From Lactobacillaceae bacterium (GTDB taxonomy: Bacteria > Bacillota > Bacilli > Lactobacillales > Lactobacillaceae), in contig CADFHB010000009.1 in the NCBI GenBank assembly GCA_902834055.1, positions 1 to 37,831 of the forward strand: 37,831 nt of DNA. Direction: 5' to 3'. A model generated the notes under the pieces. That model was not told where the DNA came from. It did no database searches and was given only the letters and a program-made list of their open reading frames with translations. Made by a program: the position numbers and the translations under genes. Below are positions 24,527 through 33,080 of the stretch, piece by piece. The stretch's first letter is position 1, and each line of letters starts with the position of its first letter.

Positions 24527-26623
24527 ATGAAAACAGCGTTGCAGAAGCTGCGACACGGCTTGAACACCAAGCTGGGGTTCTTTCTGCTCGTCGTACTCTT
24601 ATTTTGTCTTAAGAGTTACTGGGCGTATCAAAATGAATTTAACCTTGGCCTCAAGGGGAGTATGCAACACTTCCTGCTTGCCTTTAACACCATTCCGGGA
24701 GCCTTAGTCTTCCTAGGGATCGCGCTGTACTTCCGGGGACGGTTGTCATATTGGCTGATGCTAATTATCAACGCGTTGCTGTCAACCTGGCTCTTCGCAA
24801 ACATCTTATACTATCGAGAATTCTCCGACTTTATTACCTTTAACGTTATTAAGGGGTCTGGAGCCGCATCAAATAACCTGGGAAAGAGTTTGATGGGGAT
24901 TATGCGGCCAGAGGATTTCTTGGTGTATGCGGACGTCATTGTCCTGGCGTTAATCCTGCTTTTTCACGTCATCCGGGTGGACATGCGGCGCTTTAAAGCC
25001 CGTTATGCTATGACGGTGACGGCGCTGGGCTTTGTATTATTTGGCGCCAACCTGGGGATGGCCGAATCAAACCGGTCCCAACTGTTGACGCGGACTTTTG
25101 ATAATAACTACATTGTTAAGTACCTGGGACTACAGGCCTACACAATTTATGATGGGATTAAGACGACCCACAATAGCGTGGTCAAAGCCCAGGCAGACCA
25201 AAATCAATTAAAGCCGGTCTTAAACTTTATCCACCACAACTATGCGGGACCTAACATCCAATATGAAGGGGTGGCAAAGGGAAAGAACATCTTTGTGATC
25301 CACTTGGAAAGTCTGCAGCAGTTTATGATTGACTACAAGCAAGACGGCCAAGAGGTAATGCCTAATCTGAATAAGCTTTACCACGCAAACGATACGCTGG
25401 CCTTTGATAACTTCTTCCATGAAGTTGGTCAAGGGAAGACTGCCGATGCCGAAATGATGCTGGAAAACTCCCTTTTCGGCCTTCCAGAAGGGTCCGCGAT
25501 GGTAACCGACGGGACGACCAACACTTTCCAGTCAGCGCCGGCCTTGCTTCACCAGAAGCTGGGGTACACAACGGCTTCCTTCCACGGGGATGTTCCAAGT
25601 TTCTGGAACCGGGACAATGCTTACAAGTCATTTGGCTACCAGTACTTCTTTAGTAAGGAATACTTCCCTAAGACTAAGGACTATGATGCCGGTTACGGGA
25701 TGAAGGATAAGATCTTTATGAAGGAAAGTGCCCACTACATCGAGCAATTGCCGCAACCATTCTACGCTAAGATCATCACGGTCACGAACCACTACCCATA
25801 TATCTTGGATAAGCAGAACAAGGACATTCAACCGTGGGATACGGGCGACGATACGGTAGACCCGTATGTTCAAACGGCCCGCTACCTTGATGAGTCATTG
25901 GGTGAATTTCTTGACTACCTGGATAAGTCAGGCTTGCGTCAAAATAGTGTGCTGGTCTTATATGGGGACCACTACGGTATTTCAAATAACCACCAGGATG
26001 CGATTGCGCAGATCTTGCACAAGAAGAAGGTTACTAACTATGACCTGGCGATGTTCCAGAAGGTGCCATTTATGATTAACATGCCGGGCCTGAAGGGGGG
26101 CATCGACCATACCTATGGTGGGGAAATCGATGTCTTACCAACCCTGGAAGACCTGCTGGGGATCAGCTTGAAGAATTACATCCAGTTTGGCCAGGACCTG
26201 TTATCACCAAAGCGTAACCAAATCGTGCCATTTAGAAACGGGGATTGGGTAACGCCGAAGTACACTAAGTACAATGGTGATTACTACTACACCAAGAATG
26301 GTAAGCAGATTACGAAGGCAACCGCTAAACAAAAGAAGGCGTTTAGCAAGATCCAAAAGTACGTTACGACGGACCTCGCCCTGTCTGACCGGGTAATGAA
26401 TGGTGACCTATTGCGTTTCTACAAGCTCTCAGGCTTTAAGAAGGTTGATAAGAAGGACTACACTTACAACCTGAAGAAGAGTTTGACCAACTTGAAGCAT
26501 GCGCAAAAGAAGGAAAAGACGAGTGTGAAGGCGAAGAACAACAACCAGAGTACCTTCGACGATTACACTACCAATGCACCAGAATTAAAGGACTACCCAA
26601 AGCTGACCTTCCCGAAGCCGTAA
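24527..26623 (+). CDS. Lipoteichoic acid synthase (LtaS-type sulfatase-fold enzyme)
   Basis: The enzyme polymerises glycerol phosphate from phosphatidylglycerol into lipoteichoic acid at the outer face of the membrane. It has 698 residues, with five N-terminal membrane helices (to about residue 185), a linker, and an extracellular sulfatase domain. The catalytic set is visible: Glu261 (HLESLQQF), nucleophile Thr305 (GQGKTADAE), and Asp481-His482 (GDHYGIS), with spacing like that of staphylococcal LtaS. A Lys-rich tail of about 80 residues extends beyond the catalytic domain. The frame is open from 24488, but GGAGG places the start at 24527. It could be a primary synthase or a paralog. Monocistronic, with its own terminator. 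Confidence 0.92.
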   Translation: MKTALQKLRHGLNTKLGFFLLVVLLFCLKSYWAYQNEFNLGLKGSMQHFLLAFNTIPGALVFLGIALYFRGRLSYWLMLIINALLSTWLFANILYYREFSDFITFNVIKGSGAASNNLGKSLMGIMRPEDFLVYADVIVLALILLFHVIRVDMRRFKARYAMTVTALGFVLFGANLGMAESNRSQLLTRTFDNNYIVKYLGLQAYTIYDGIKTTHNSVVKAQADQNQLKPVLNFIHHNYAGPNIQYEGVAKGKNIFVIHLESLQQFMIDYKQDGQEVMPNLNKLYHANDTLAFDNFFHEVGQGKTADAEMMLENSLFGLPEGSAMVTDGTTNTFQSAPALLHQKLGYTTASFHGDVPSFWNRDNAYKSFGYQYFFSKEYFPKTKDYDAGYGMKDKIFMKESAHYIEQLPQPFYAKIITVTNHYPYILDKQNKDIQPWDTGDDTVDPYVQTARYLDESLGEFLDYLDKSGLRQNSVLVLYGDHYGISNNHQDAIAQILHKKKVTNYDLAMFQKVPFMINMPGLKGGIDHTYGGEIDVLPTLEDLLGISLKNYIQFGQDLLSPKRNQIVPFRNGDWVTPKYTKYNGDYYYTKNGKQITKATAKQKKAFSKIQKYVTTDLALSDRVMNGDLLRFYKLSGFKKVDKKDYTYNLKKSLTNLKHAQKKEKTSVKAKNNNQSTFDDYTTNAPELKDYPKLTFPKP

Positions 26624-26635
26624 GCAAATAAACTA

Positions 26636-26677
26636 AAGCCAACTAGCAATCAAAATTGACTGCTGGTTGGCTTTTTT
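26636..26677 (+). terminator. Terminator of the lipoteichoic acid synthase gene
   Basis: Arms of 13 bases at 26636-26648 and 26661-26673 pair fully with one G-U. The loop can fold further, and a T6 run spans the end of the right arm. Confidence 0.88.
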
Positions 26678-26697
26678 GCTTACTCAAGCATTTATCG

Positions 26698-26726
26698 TTG
26701 ACATATGTAAATAGTAAGCTTAAAAT
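26698..26726 (+). promoter_or_regulatory. Promoter of the copper unit
   Basis: A perfect -35 TTGACA (26698-26703), a 17-base spacer and -10 TAAAAT (26721-26726, five of six) precede the cupredoxin gene. Two CopY-type boxes sit on its edges. Confidence 0.8.
26700..26709. promoter_or_regulatory. CopY-type operator (cop box 1)
   Basis: GACATATGTA matches the cop box consensus TACAnnTGTA at all but the first position. It overlaps the -35 hexamer, so repressor binding would block RNA polymerase. Confidence 0.6.
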
Positions 26727-26736
26727 TACATTTGTA
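26727..26736. promoter_or_regulatory. CopY-type operator (cop box 2)
   Basis: TACATTTGTA is an exact match to the cop box consensus TACAnnTGTA. It lies directly after the -10 box, at the transcription start. No CopY gene is in the window, so the repressor would be encoded elsewhere. Confidence 0.72.
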
Positions 26737-26759
26737 AACTAATTGTTGAGGTGAGAAAA

Positions 26760-27131
26760 ATGGTAAGTATTTTAGCGATTATTGTTGGTGTTGTCTTGAT
26801 TGGGTTAATCATCTGGTGGTTCTTTGGCCGGCACCAGGAAAGTGTGGGGCACGCACAACAGGCCAACAATGAGCAGACCGCTACTGTAGTGGTTAAGGGT
26901 GGTTATTCACCGTCGACTGTGGTCCTTAAGAAGGGAGTTCCGGCCAAGGTTAACTTTGACATGCAAGACCACACCGCCTGCTTGTCACACGTGGTCTTTT
27001 CTTCGTTGGGTGTCAACAAGGATTTGACTAAGCAAAAGATTACGACCGTTGATATCCCAACCGACAAGGCCGGTGAAATTGACTTTGCCTGTGGGATGGA
27101 TATGTTTCACGGAAAGGTGGTTGTGAAGTAA
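26760..27131 (+). CDS. Membrane-anchored cupredoxin-domain copper protein
   Basis: The 123-residue protein has one N-terminal membrane helix (about residues 3-22) and an extracytoplasmic cupredoxin-like domain. Candidate copper ligands cluster as C74 and H77 (TACLSH) and C111, M113, M115, H117 (ACGMDMFHG), the pattern of the small cupredoxins found with copper ATPases. It probably binds Cu at the outer face and works with the ATPase encoded next. An in-frame GTG at 26751 falls within the ribosome site GAGGTGAG, so the ATG at 26760 is preferred. Its stop overlaps the ATPase start by one base (TAATG). Copper-responsive control is suggested by the two cop boxes. Confidence 0.83.
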   Translation: MVSILAIIVGVVLIGLIIWWFFGRHQESVGHAQQANNEQTATVVVKGGYSPSTVVLKKGVPAKVNFDMQDHTACLSHVVFSSLGVNKDLTKQKITTVDIPTDKAGEIDFACGMDMFHGKVVVK

Positions 27132-29050
27132 TGACGCTCTCAACCACGCGTCGTTTCTGGATTTTACTGGTGCTAGCAATTCCTCTGCTTATCCAGATGG
27201 TGTTAATGCCACTTCACTGGATGATACCGGGCTATGAATGGATAGCACTGGTAACGACGACATTAATCATGATCATCGGCGCGTGGCCGTATTGGACCAG
27301 CGCCTGGGCTGCCTTTCTCCATCATAATGCTAATATGAACACACTGGTGGCTGAGGGGACCGTAATTACGTACTTCTATAGTCTCTTTGCAATGCTGACC
27401 CACCGGCCGGTCTACTTTGAAAGTGCAGCGTTTATCACCGTCTTTGTCCTGATGGGCGACATGATGGAAGAACGGATGCACGATAACGCTTCTAATGCCC
27501 TTAAGAAGTTGTTAGACTTGCAGGTGAAGTCGGCGCTCGTGAAGCGGGACAGTCAGTTCGTTAGTGTTCCGCTTGATGAGATGCAAGTCGGTGATGTTGT
27601 TAAGGTGAAGCCGGGGCAAAAGGTGCCGGTTGATGGCCAGGTTATTACTGGTGAGACGACTGTTGATGAATCAATGATTACCGGTGAAAGTATGCCGGTG
27701 CATAAGGTGGCAGGTGACCATGTAGTGGGATCAACCATTAATGGTCACGGGACCATAACGTTTAAAGCAACCAAGGTTGGGGCGGATACAATGCTGGCCC
27801 AAATTGTTGAGACGGTTAAGAAGGCTCAAACTAGCCATGCACCAATCCAAAACCTGACTGACCGGATTTCCGGAATTTTTGTGCCGGCGGTGCTCATCAT
27901 TGCAATTATTACCTTCATTGTTTGGTACAGCTTGTTAGGTACGACCCTGGCTCATGCCATGCTCTTTGCGGTTTCAGTGATCGTCATTGCCTGCCCGTGT
28001 GCACTTGGTTTGGCAACACCGACTGCCCTGATGGTGGGAACCGGCCGGGCCGCTAAGATGGGGGTCCTGATCAAGAATGGTGAAGCCCTGGAAGAAGTTA
28101 ACGCGGTTAAGACGGTTATCTTTGATAAGACGGGGACAATTACGGTAGGCAAGCCGGTCGTGACTGACGTGGTCGGACATGACCAAGGACAAGTCCTCCA
28201 AGTGGCGGCAAGCCTGGAAGCCTCGTCAGAACACCCGTTGGCCGGTGCCATCCTTAATAAAGCAACGGAAGAGCAAGTTGAGTTAGTTAAGGTCAGTGAT
28301 TTTAAGGCCGTTGAAGGAAAGGGTGTCCAGGCACAGCTTGATGGTCAACCGGCCTTTGTCGGTAATGAAAAAATGGCTGCTGGTAAACAACTGGCCCCAC
28401 AATTGGTAACTAAACTTGCCGAGCTGCAGGACGCCGCCAAGACGGTTGTTGTGGTTGGCTTGGCCGGAGAAGTGATCGGCCTAATTGCCATCCAGGATGC
28501 CCCAAAGCCATCGTCCGCCCAAGCAATCGCAGCCCTGCATGACCGGGGGTTAAAGACGGTAATAATCACTGGTGATAATGACCGGGTAGCCCAGACAATT
28601 GCCCAGCAAGTCGGGATTGACCAGGTGGTGGCCAACGTTTTGCCAAATGAGAAGGCTCAACGGGTTGAAGAATTACAACAGGATGGGCCGGTAGCCTTCG
28701 TTGGTGACGGGATCAACGACGCACCAGCGCTGACTACGGCCGATGTCGGCATCGCGATGGGATCCGGAACTGATATTGCAATTGAGTCCGGTGACATTGT
28801 GCTGGTACAAAACGACCTCCGTGGGGTTGTTTGGGCCCTGGCAATGAGCCAAAAGACCTTTAGCCGGATTAAGCTAAACCTGTTCTGGGCCTTGATCTAT
28901 AACGTAATTGGAATCCCAATTGCGGCCGGAATCTTTGCCGGCGTGGGCTTTATCCTGACGCCCGAATTTGCGGCCTTGGCAATGGCCTTCAGTTCAGTTT
29001 CGGTGGTTAGTTCCTCACTGCTGTTAAACCGGACTAAGATTGAAGTATGA
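27131..29050 (+). CDS. Copper-translocating P1B-type ATPase
   Basis: This is an integral-membrane Cu+ pump, most likely an exporter. In 639 residues it has the metal-site CPC at 288-290 (IACPCALGLATPTA), the phosphorylated Asp332 (FDKTGT), the SEHPLAG nucleotide-site HP motif, GDGINDAP, and the last-helix signatures YN (LIYNVIG) and the MAFSSVSVVSSS element of the Cu+ subgroup. It lacks any N-terminal CxxC heavy-metal domain and starts almost directly with membrane helices, so it is shorter than typical CopA. The upstream membrane cupredoxin may supply a metal-binding function in trans. Translationally coupled to that gene; a terminator follows. Confidence 0.92.
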   Translation: MTLSTTRRFWILLVLAIPLLIQMVLMPLHWMIPGYEWIALVTTTLIMIIGAWPYWTSAWAAFLHHNANMNTLVAEGTVITYFYSLFAMLTHRPVYFESAAFITVFVLMGDMMEERMHDNASNALKKLLDLQVKSALVKRDSQFVSVPLDEMQVGDVVKVKPGQKVPVDGQVITGETTVDESMITGESMPVHKVAGDHVVGSTINGHGTITFKATKVGADTMLAQIVETVKKAQTSHAPIQNLTDRISGIFVPAVLIIAIITFIVWYSLLGTTLAHAMLFAVSVIVIACPCALGLATPTALMVGTGRAAKMGVLIKNGEALEEVNAVKTVIFDKTGTITVGKPVVTDVVGHDQGQVLQVAASLEASSEHPLAGAILNKATEEQVELVKVSDFKAVEGKGVQAQLDGQPAFVGNEKMAAGKQLAPQLVTKLAELQDAAKTVVVVGLAGEVIGLIAIQDAPKPSSAQAIAALHDRGLKTVIITGDNDRVAQTIAQQVGIDQVVANVLPNEKAQRVEELQQDGPVAFVGDGINDAPALTTADVGIAMGSGTDIAIESGDIVLVQNDLRGVVWALAMSQKTFSRIKLNLFWALIYNVIGIPIAAGIFAGVGFILTPEFAALAMAFSSVSVVSSSLLLNRTKIEV

Positions 29051-29070
29051 AAAGTTAAAGACTAGTAGAC

Positions 29071-29118
29071 AAAGCGGCCGTCAGCGTTTGAATTTTCCGA
29101 ACACTGACGGGCCGCTTT
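29071..29118. terminator. Bidirectional terminator between the copper ATPase and tenA
   Basis: Arms at 29071-29088 and 29100-29118 pair over about 18 positions, with one bulged base and one C/A mismatch that becomes G-U on the minus strand. Short T-rich DNA follows on the plus side. Confidence 0.8.
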
Positions 29119-29135
29119 ATTTATGCTAATAGGTT

Positions 29136-29783
29136 TTATTTCCACCCCTGCTTGGTGAGGGCCATTTGCCAAAACTGTTTCTCATAGTAACAAGAGATGT
29201 TAAAGGCGGTCCGCATCTGCTGGCGGGTCGTTGAACTTGCTGCGGCGGCTTGACGGTTGACGATGGCTGTCATCTCCTTGGTACTGGTGGTAAAGTCGGT
29301 TGTCGCATAACCATCAAAGAATTCCTGGTACAGGGGAACCGGGCTTTGCTGACCAGCGAGCTGTTGGGCAACGAGACTATATAGCCAGTAGCAGGGGAGG
29401 AGTCCAGCAGTCGCAGTGGCGGTCCCGTACTGGTTTAACTGGTAGTACATGTGGCTAATATAGGCGTAGGCCGTGGGGGCCGTCGGGGTAGTTAGCAGTT
29501 CGTCTTGACTAAGACCAATCTCACGGTGCATCTTTTGTCGGGCCAGGTCTTCACCCTCGCCCAGGTGGGAAAGAGTTGTCGCATCTGGCTCGGGAAGCTG
29601 CTGGGCAACCAACTGGTGGAGCCGGTTAAAGGCCGTTAGGTAGTGGTGGTCTTGAATGAGGTAGTAACGAAACGTGGCTAAGGGTAATTCCCCAGAACTG
29701 AGCTGACTTATGAAGGGGTGAGCAATGCTGGCCCGGCAAGCCCGTTCGATGGTCGTGGTAAGTGAAGTGGTGAATTCTGGCAT
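29136..29783 (-). CDS. tenA: TenA/thiaminase II family protein
   Basis: TenA hydrolyses aminopyrimidine breakdown products of thiamin for salvage, in the cytoplasm. The 215-residue all-helical protein keeps Asp45 (LIQDHHYL), the active-site Cys131 (LLPCYWLY) and a late Glu in CYYEKQFW, the family catalytic set. It is alone here, with no thi genes nearby and no visible TPP riboswitch upstream. AAAGGAGGA precedes the ATG. It is convergent with the copper ATPase and divergent from coaA. Confidence 0.9.
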   Translation of the reverse strand: MPEFTTSLTTTIERACRASIAHPFISQLSSGELPLATFRYYLIQDHHYLTAFNRLHQLVAQQLPEPDATTLSHLGEGEDLARQKMHREIGLSQDELLTTPTAPTAYAYISHMYYQLNQYGTATATAGLLPCYWLYSLVAQQLAGQQSPVPLYQEFFDGYATTDFTTSTKEMTAIVNRQAAAASSTTRQQMRTAFNISCYYEKQFWQMALTKQGWK

Positions 29784-29914
29784 AGTAGTCCTCCTTTGCT
29801 ATAATCACCACTAATTATAGAACAAACCAGTGTAAATCGTAGGCTTTTCCAGTATACTTAAACTAATTCGGTAATAAGTGAAAATCTAAACTAAATGGTA
29901 TCTCCAGCGAAGTA

Positions 29915-29923
29915 TGGTATCAT
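29915..29923 (+). promoter_or_regulatory. Extended -10 element upstream of coaA
   Basis: TGGTATCAT fits an extended -10 box (TGnTATnAT type), 44 bases before the ATG at 29967. Transcription starting here could not include the longer open frame that begins at 29895, which supports the shorter CoaA. Confidence 0.4.
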
Positions 29924-29966
29924 TGATAGTAACCGTTTACATTTTGACGATAAAGGGATTTTGAAC

Positions 29967-30890
29967 ATGGATGAATGGATGAATTATGAACAATTCGATC
30001 GGCAGACGTGGCACAGCTTCTTTCCGGCTGATTCAGTCCACCTAAACCAGGAGAACTTGGATGAGATTAAGTCATTGAATGACCGGATTTCGATTGAAGA
30101 CGTGCAGGATGTCTACCTGCCATTGATCAAACTGTTACAGCTTCACTATCAGAACTTCTTGAGTTGGCAGATGCAAAAGTCAACTTTTCTCCGCCAGCCC
30201 GTCCGACGGGTACCGTATATCATCGGGATCGCAGGTTCGGTTGCCGTAGGGAAGAGTACGATTGCCCGTTTGCTGAGCATCTTGCTCAATAAACTCCTTC
30301 CTGATAAGCGGGTTGAGTTAATGACCACGGATGGTTTTCTCTTCCCCAATGCAGAGTTAAAGCGCCGGGGGATTATGGACCGGAAAGGCTTCCCAGAGTC
30401 TTATGATATGGAGAAGTTACTGAAGTTCCTCAATGATGTTAAGGCCGGGGAGCCAGTCGTTACGGCACCGACATACTCCCACCAAGTGTATGATGTCCAG
30501 CCTGATAAGCCGCTGGTGATTGACCATCCTGACATTTTAATTGTGGAAGGAATCAATACCCTCCAATTGCCGACCAACCAGCGGCTCTACGTAAGTGACT
30601 ATTTTGACTGGTCGATCTACGTAGATGCTGACCCTGAATTGATTGAGTGCTGGTACCTGCAACGGTTTGGCCTGCTTTTAAAGACGGCCTTTACCGACCC
30701 GTCAAATTACTACTATCCGTACTCACAGGGCGATCAAGACGAAGCTTTTGCCATGGCCCGGGATGTTTGGGAAAAAGTTGACCTGCCTAACCTGACGGAT
30801 TTTATCTTGCCTACTAAGACCCGTGCTAATCTCATCTTGCATAAGACGCACGGCCACGTGGTTGACCGCCTTTACCTTCGTCACGACTGA
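29967..30890 (+). CDS. coaA: Type I pantothenate kinase CoaA
   Basis: CoaA phosphorylates pantothenate, the first and usually rate-limiting step of coenzyme A synthesis. The P-loop GSVAVGKST lies at residues 90-98. The family blocks [18 protein letters not shown], the YSHQVYDV segment and VEGINTLQ follow in order. The frame is open from 29895, but the ATG at 29967, after AAAGGG, gives the 307-residue length typical of the family and the usual start [10 protein letters not shown]. Transcribed alone, with its own terminator. Confidence 0.93.
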   Translation: MDEWMNYEQFDRQTWHSFFPADSVHLNQENLDEIKSLNDRISIEDVQDVYLPLIKLLQLHYQNFLSWQMQKSTFLRQPVRRVPYIIGIAGSVAVGKSTIARLLSILLNKLLPDKRVELMTTDGFLFPNAELKRRGIMDRKGFPESYDMEKLLKFLNDVKAGEPVVTAPTYSHQVYDVQPDKPLVIDHPDILIVEGINTLQLPTNQRLYVSDYFDWSIYVDADPELIECWYLQRFGLLLKTAFTDPSNYYYPYSQGDQDEAFAMARDVWEKVDLPNLTDFILPTKTRANLILHKTHGHVVDRLYLRHD

Positions 30891-30900
30891 TAAATTAACC

Positions 30901-30942
30901 AAAGCCGCCCAAATTCTGGTTTTCCATTGTCTGGGCGGCTTT
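30901..30942. terminator. Bidirectional terminator after coaA
   Basis: Perfect 11-base arms (30901-30911 and 30932-30942) enclose a 20-base loop that contains a small inner TGG/CCA hairpin. A T run closes the plus side. The convergent ATPase gene ends 11 bases on. Confidence 0.87.
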
Positions 30943-30952
30943 TATTAATTGC

Positions 30953-32131
30953 TCACTTTTCCATCAACCAATCGATGAGGTCAACGGTTTGAAAGGGTGC
31001 CTGGCTGGTGTCACCCAGGTATGGTTTGGCAGTGATTAGGGTCCGGGGACAAGAAGCCGGGGCGTGACGCAAGCCGGTGCTAGCCTGCTGGTAAGCCGCC
31101 GACGTGAGGAGTGAAAAGTTAAACTGGAAGAAGTGTCGTTGTCCGTCACGGACGGCGATGAAGGTAACGGGGTAGCGGCCAACCTGGTGGGTGTAAACCG
31201 TGAAGCCCCGTGCCCGTAACTCGTTAAAAACCACCGTTGTTAGGTTGGCCGCCGAGAGCGCACCGTGGTGGTTAGCGAGCAGCCAATTGAAGCAGGAATC
31301 AACCGGGAAATACTGGCGGTTGGTTACCTTAGCCTTGCCGGTCCGTAAGTCCAGCGCTGGGCAGGGGGTAAATAAAAAGCACCGCTGGAGGAAGGAAAGG
31401 TAGCTTGCCAGGGTCTTGTTAGAAACATTGATTTTGGCATCTTGGAGTGCGGCGACAGCCTGTGAAACATTGGTTAGCCGGCCCGCTTGTTTGGTTAAAA
31501 AGGTCGCCAGCTGCATGGCCAGGCGGGGACTACACAGGCCATCCTGGCGTGCAAAGCCATTGATGATCACGGTGCTGAGGACTTCCTCAAAGTAGTTTTG
31601 AATTGTGGCGTGGCTGCGAATCTCTTGGGCGAAGGGAAATCCCCCAGTGTTTAGGTACTGGTACAGGGTCGCCAGGCTGGCTTCCTGGTGGTGGTAGTTA
31701 ATAAACTCACTGAAACGAAGGGGGCCAAGGTAGACTAAAGAACATGGAAAGGTGGCCGCAAGAGATTGGATCCCGGCCTCAGAGCTCGTGACGTATAGGT
31801 CGACCGCGGGTAACGAGCGTAGGCGGGCGACCAGTTGGGCATAATTTGGTAAGCATTCGAGTTCATCGAGGAAGACATAGTTTGTCTTTCCAATGATGAG
31901 CTCCTTTTTTATTTGCGCAAAAATTGTTGCCGGGCTACTCAAACGGGTAAGGAGTCGGTCAAGGTCATGATAAATGATTCGCTGACTGGCGACACCCTGC
32001 CGGCGCAAATAGGAACGAAATTGCTCAAGCAGGGTTGTTTTACCAGCTCGACGCACCCCGTAAATCACTTTAATTGTTGAGTTACTTATCGAATTCTTCA
32101 ATTGGTCTAGTTGACTAGAACGCACGAACAT
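30953..32131 (-). CDS. AAA_14/DUF4143-type ATPase of unknown role
   Basis: The 392-residue protein has an N-terminal AAA domain with P-loop GVRRAGKT at residues 25-32 and Walker B YVFLDELE. The usual ITGSN sensor stretch reads VTSSEA. The middle helical part and the DUF4143 C-terminal region (VDSCFNWLL onward) follow. The C-terminal nuclease-like signature, normally an EIDF-type motif followed by a QV strand, reads PVTF and QF here, so the acidic residue is missing. The family is widespread and of uncertain function. An ATG at 32155 lacks a ribosome site, while GGAG lies eight bases before the ATG at 32131. A promoter and palindrome lie upstream. Monocistronic. Confidence 0.8.
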   Translation of the reverse strand: MFVRSSQLDQLKNSISNSTIKVIYGVRRAGKTTLLEQFRSYLRRQGVASQRIIYHDLDRLLTRLSSPATIFAQIKKELIIGKTNYVFLDELECLPNYAQLVARLRSLPAVDLYVTSSEAGIQSLAATFPCSLVYLGPLRFSEFINYHHQEASLATLYQYLNTGGFPFAQEIRSHATIQNYFEEVLSTVIINGFARQDGLCSPRLAMQLATFLTKQAGRLTNVSQAVAALQDAKINVSNKTLASYLSFLQRCFLFTPCPALDLRTGKAKVTNRQYFPVDSCFNWLLANHHGALSAANLTTVVFNELRARGFTVYTHQVGRYPVTFIAVRDGQRHFFQFNFSLLTSAAYQQASTGLRHAPASCPRTLITAKPYLGDTSQAPFQTVDLIDWLMEK

Positions 32132-32166
32132 CCACTCATCTCCAGTAAAAATCATCGAATAACCGA

Positions 32167-32195
32167 ATCATAGCAGAATTTGTTAACCTCTGCAA
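32167..32195 (-). promoter_or_regulatory. Promoter of the AAA_14/DUF4143 ATPase gene
   Basis: On the minus strand, a -35 TTGCAG (32190-32195), a 17-base spacer and an extended -10 TGCTATGAT (hexamer 32167-32172) precede the start at 32131. The -10 is good and the -35 only fair. Confidence 0.55.
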
Positions 32196-32215
32196 ATTTG
32201 GAATAAAATCCAAAT
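32196..32215. promoter_or_regulatory. 20-base inverted repeat next to the ATPase promoter, candidate operator
   Basis: ATTTGGA and TCCAAAT form perfect seven-base arms around a six-base AT spacer. The repeat abuts the -35 box of the ATPase promoter. It could be an operator for either divergent gene; no regulator can be named. Confidence 0.4.
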
Positions 32216-32290
32216 ATATCAACAGATTAGTCCTTAATTTGATGGTAAAAAAGTAAAATTTAGTAAAAAGCAATGTTACTGTGGGTTAGA

Positions 32291-32304
32291 TGCAACTGGT
32301 TGCA
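32291..32304. promoter_or_regulatory. Cre-like 14-base palindrome upstream of the transaldolase operon
   Basis: TGCAACTGGTTGCA has perfect TGCAAC/GTTGCA arms. Compared with the catabolite responsive element consensus TGWAANCGNTNNCA it differs at two positions. It lies 25 bases before a perfect TTGACA (32329-32334). CcpA or a LacI-family pentose regulator are candidates. Confidence 0.45.
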
Positions 32305-32328
32305 CAAAATAAAATTGGTCTACTTTAC

Positions 32329-32357
32329 TTGACAGAAATTACCAGACCGGTTAAGAA
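32329..32357 (+). promoter_or_regulatory. Possible promoter of the transaldolase operon
   Basis: A perfect -35 TTGACA (32329-32334) is followed after 17 bases by TAAGAA (32352-32357), a poor -10. The start of transcription is therefore uncertain. Confidence 0.4.
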
Positions 32358-32413
32358 CTTAGGCATACTGATTAACCAGCGAAATAAAATTATTTTTTGA
32401 GGAGATTATTACT

Positions 32414-33070
32414 ATGAAAATTTTTGCCGACACAGCTAACATTGCTGAAATTAAACGTATTAATGACCTGGGCCTACTTGACGGGGTCACGACTAACCCC
32501 ACCATCATTGCCCGCGAAGGAAAAGACTGGGAAACCGTTGAAAAGGAAATCTGTGCGATTGTTGACGGCCCCGTCAGCGCAGAGGTAACGGCGGATGATA
32601 CCGATGAGATGGTTGCCCAAGCCCGTGAACTAAGCGCCTGGGCCGATAACATTGTCGTTAAGATCCCCATGACCGAGGCCGGATTAAAGGCGGTCAGCAT
32701 TCTTTCCAAGGAAGGGATCAAGACCAATGTGACCCTGGTCTTTTCCGCCGTGCAGGGAATGCTCGCCGCCAAGGCCGGTGCCACTTATGTCAGCCCCTTC
32801 CTCGGCCGACTTGACGATATTGGTGCAAGTGGCCTGGAACTGGTTGAAAAGCTCCGGCAGATTTTTGATGTTTACGGCTACCAGACAGAGATCATTGCCG
32901 CCTCGATTCGCCACTGCCAACACGTCGAACAAGTAGCACTTGCCGGCTGTGACATCGCAACGATTCCCGGACACCTGATTCCAAAACTCTGGGAGCACCC
33001 GTTAACGGATAAGGGCCTTGCAACCTTTAAGAAGGACTGGGCAGAATTTGAACGACTCCAACAAAAGTAG
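32414..33070 (+). CDS. tal: Transaldolase, short fructose-6-phosphate aldolase-like type
   Basis: Transaldolase moves a dihydroxyacetone unit between sugar phosphates in the non-oxidative pentose phosphate pathway. The 218-residue protein is the compact TalC/MipB-type barrel. It begins MKIFADTAN, has the TTNPTI motif at 26-31, and the Schiff-base Lys83 in [16 protein letters not shown] and the SPFLGRLDD segment follow. Whether it acts as a transaldolase or a fructose-6-phosphate aldolase cannot be decided by eye; co-transcription with a transketolase favours transaldolase. GAGGAG lies nine bases before the ATG. It is the first gene of an operon with a TIM-like gene and tkt. Confidence 0.9.
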   Translation: MKIFADTANIAEIKRINDLGLLDGVTTNPTIIAREGKDWETVEKEICAIVDGPVSAEVTADDTDEMVAQARELSAWADNIVVKIPMTEAGLKAVSILSKEGIKTNVTLVFSAVQGMLAAKAGATYVSPFLGRLDDIGASGLELVEKLRQIFDVYGYQTEIIAASIRHCQHVEQVALAGCDIATIPGHLIPKLWEHPLTDKGLATFKKDWAEFERLQQK

Positions 33071-33080
33071 GGTGATCACA

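Noticed and set aside
29784..29966. TPP riboswitch upstream of tenA
   Set aside because: The space before tenA shows neither the conserved CUGAGA nor the other thi-box elements.
32359..32784. 141-codon open frame antisense to the transaldolase gene
   Set aside because: It is a shadow frame rich in Ser and Ala, lying over the strongly conserved tal gene and its leader.
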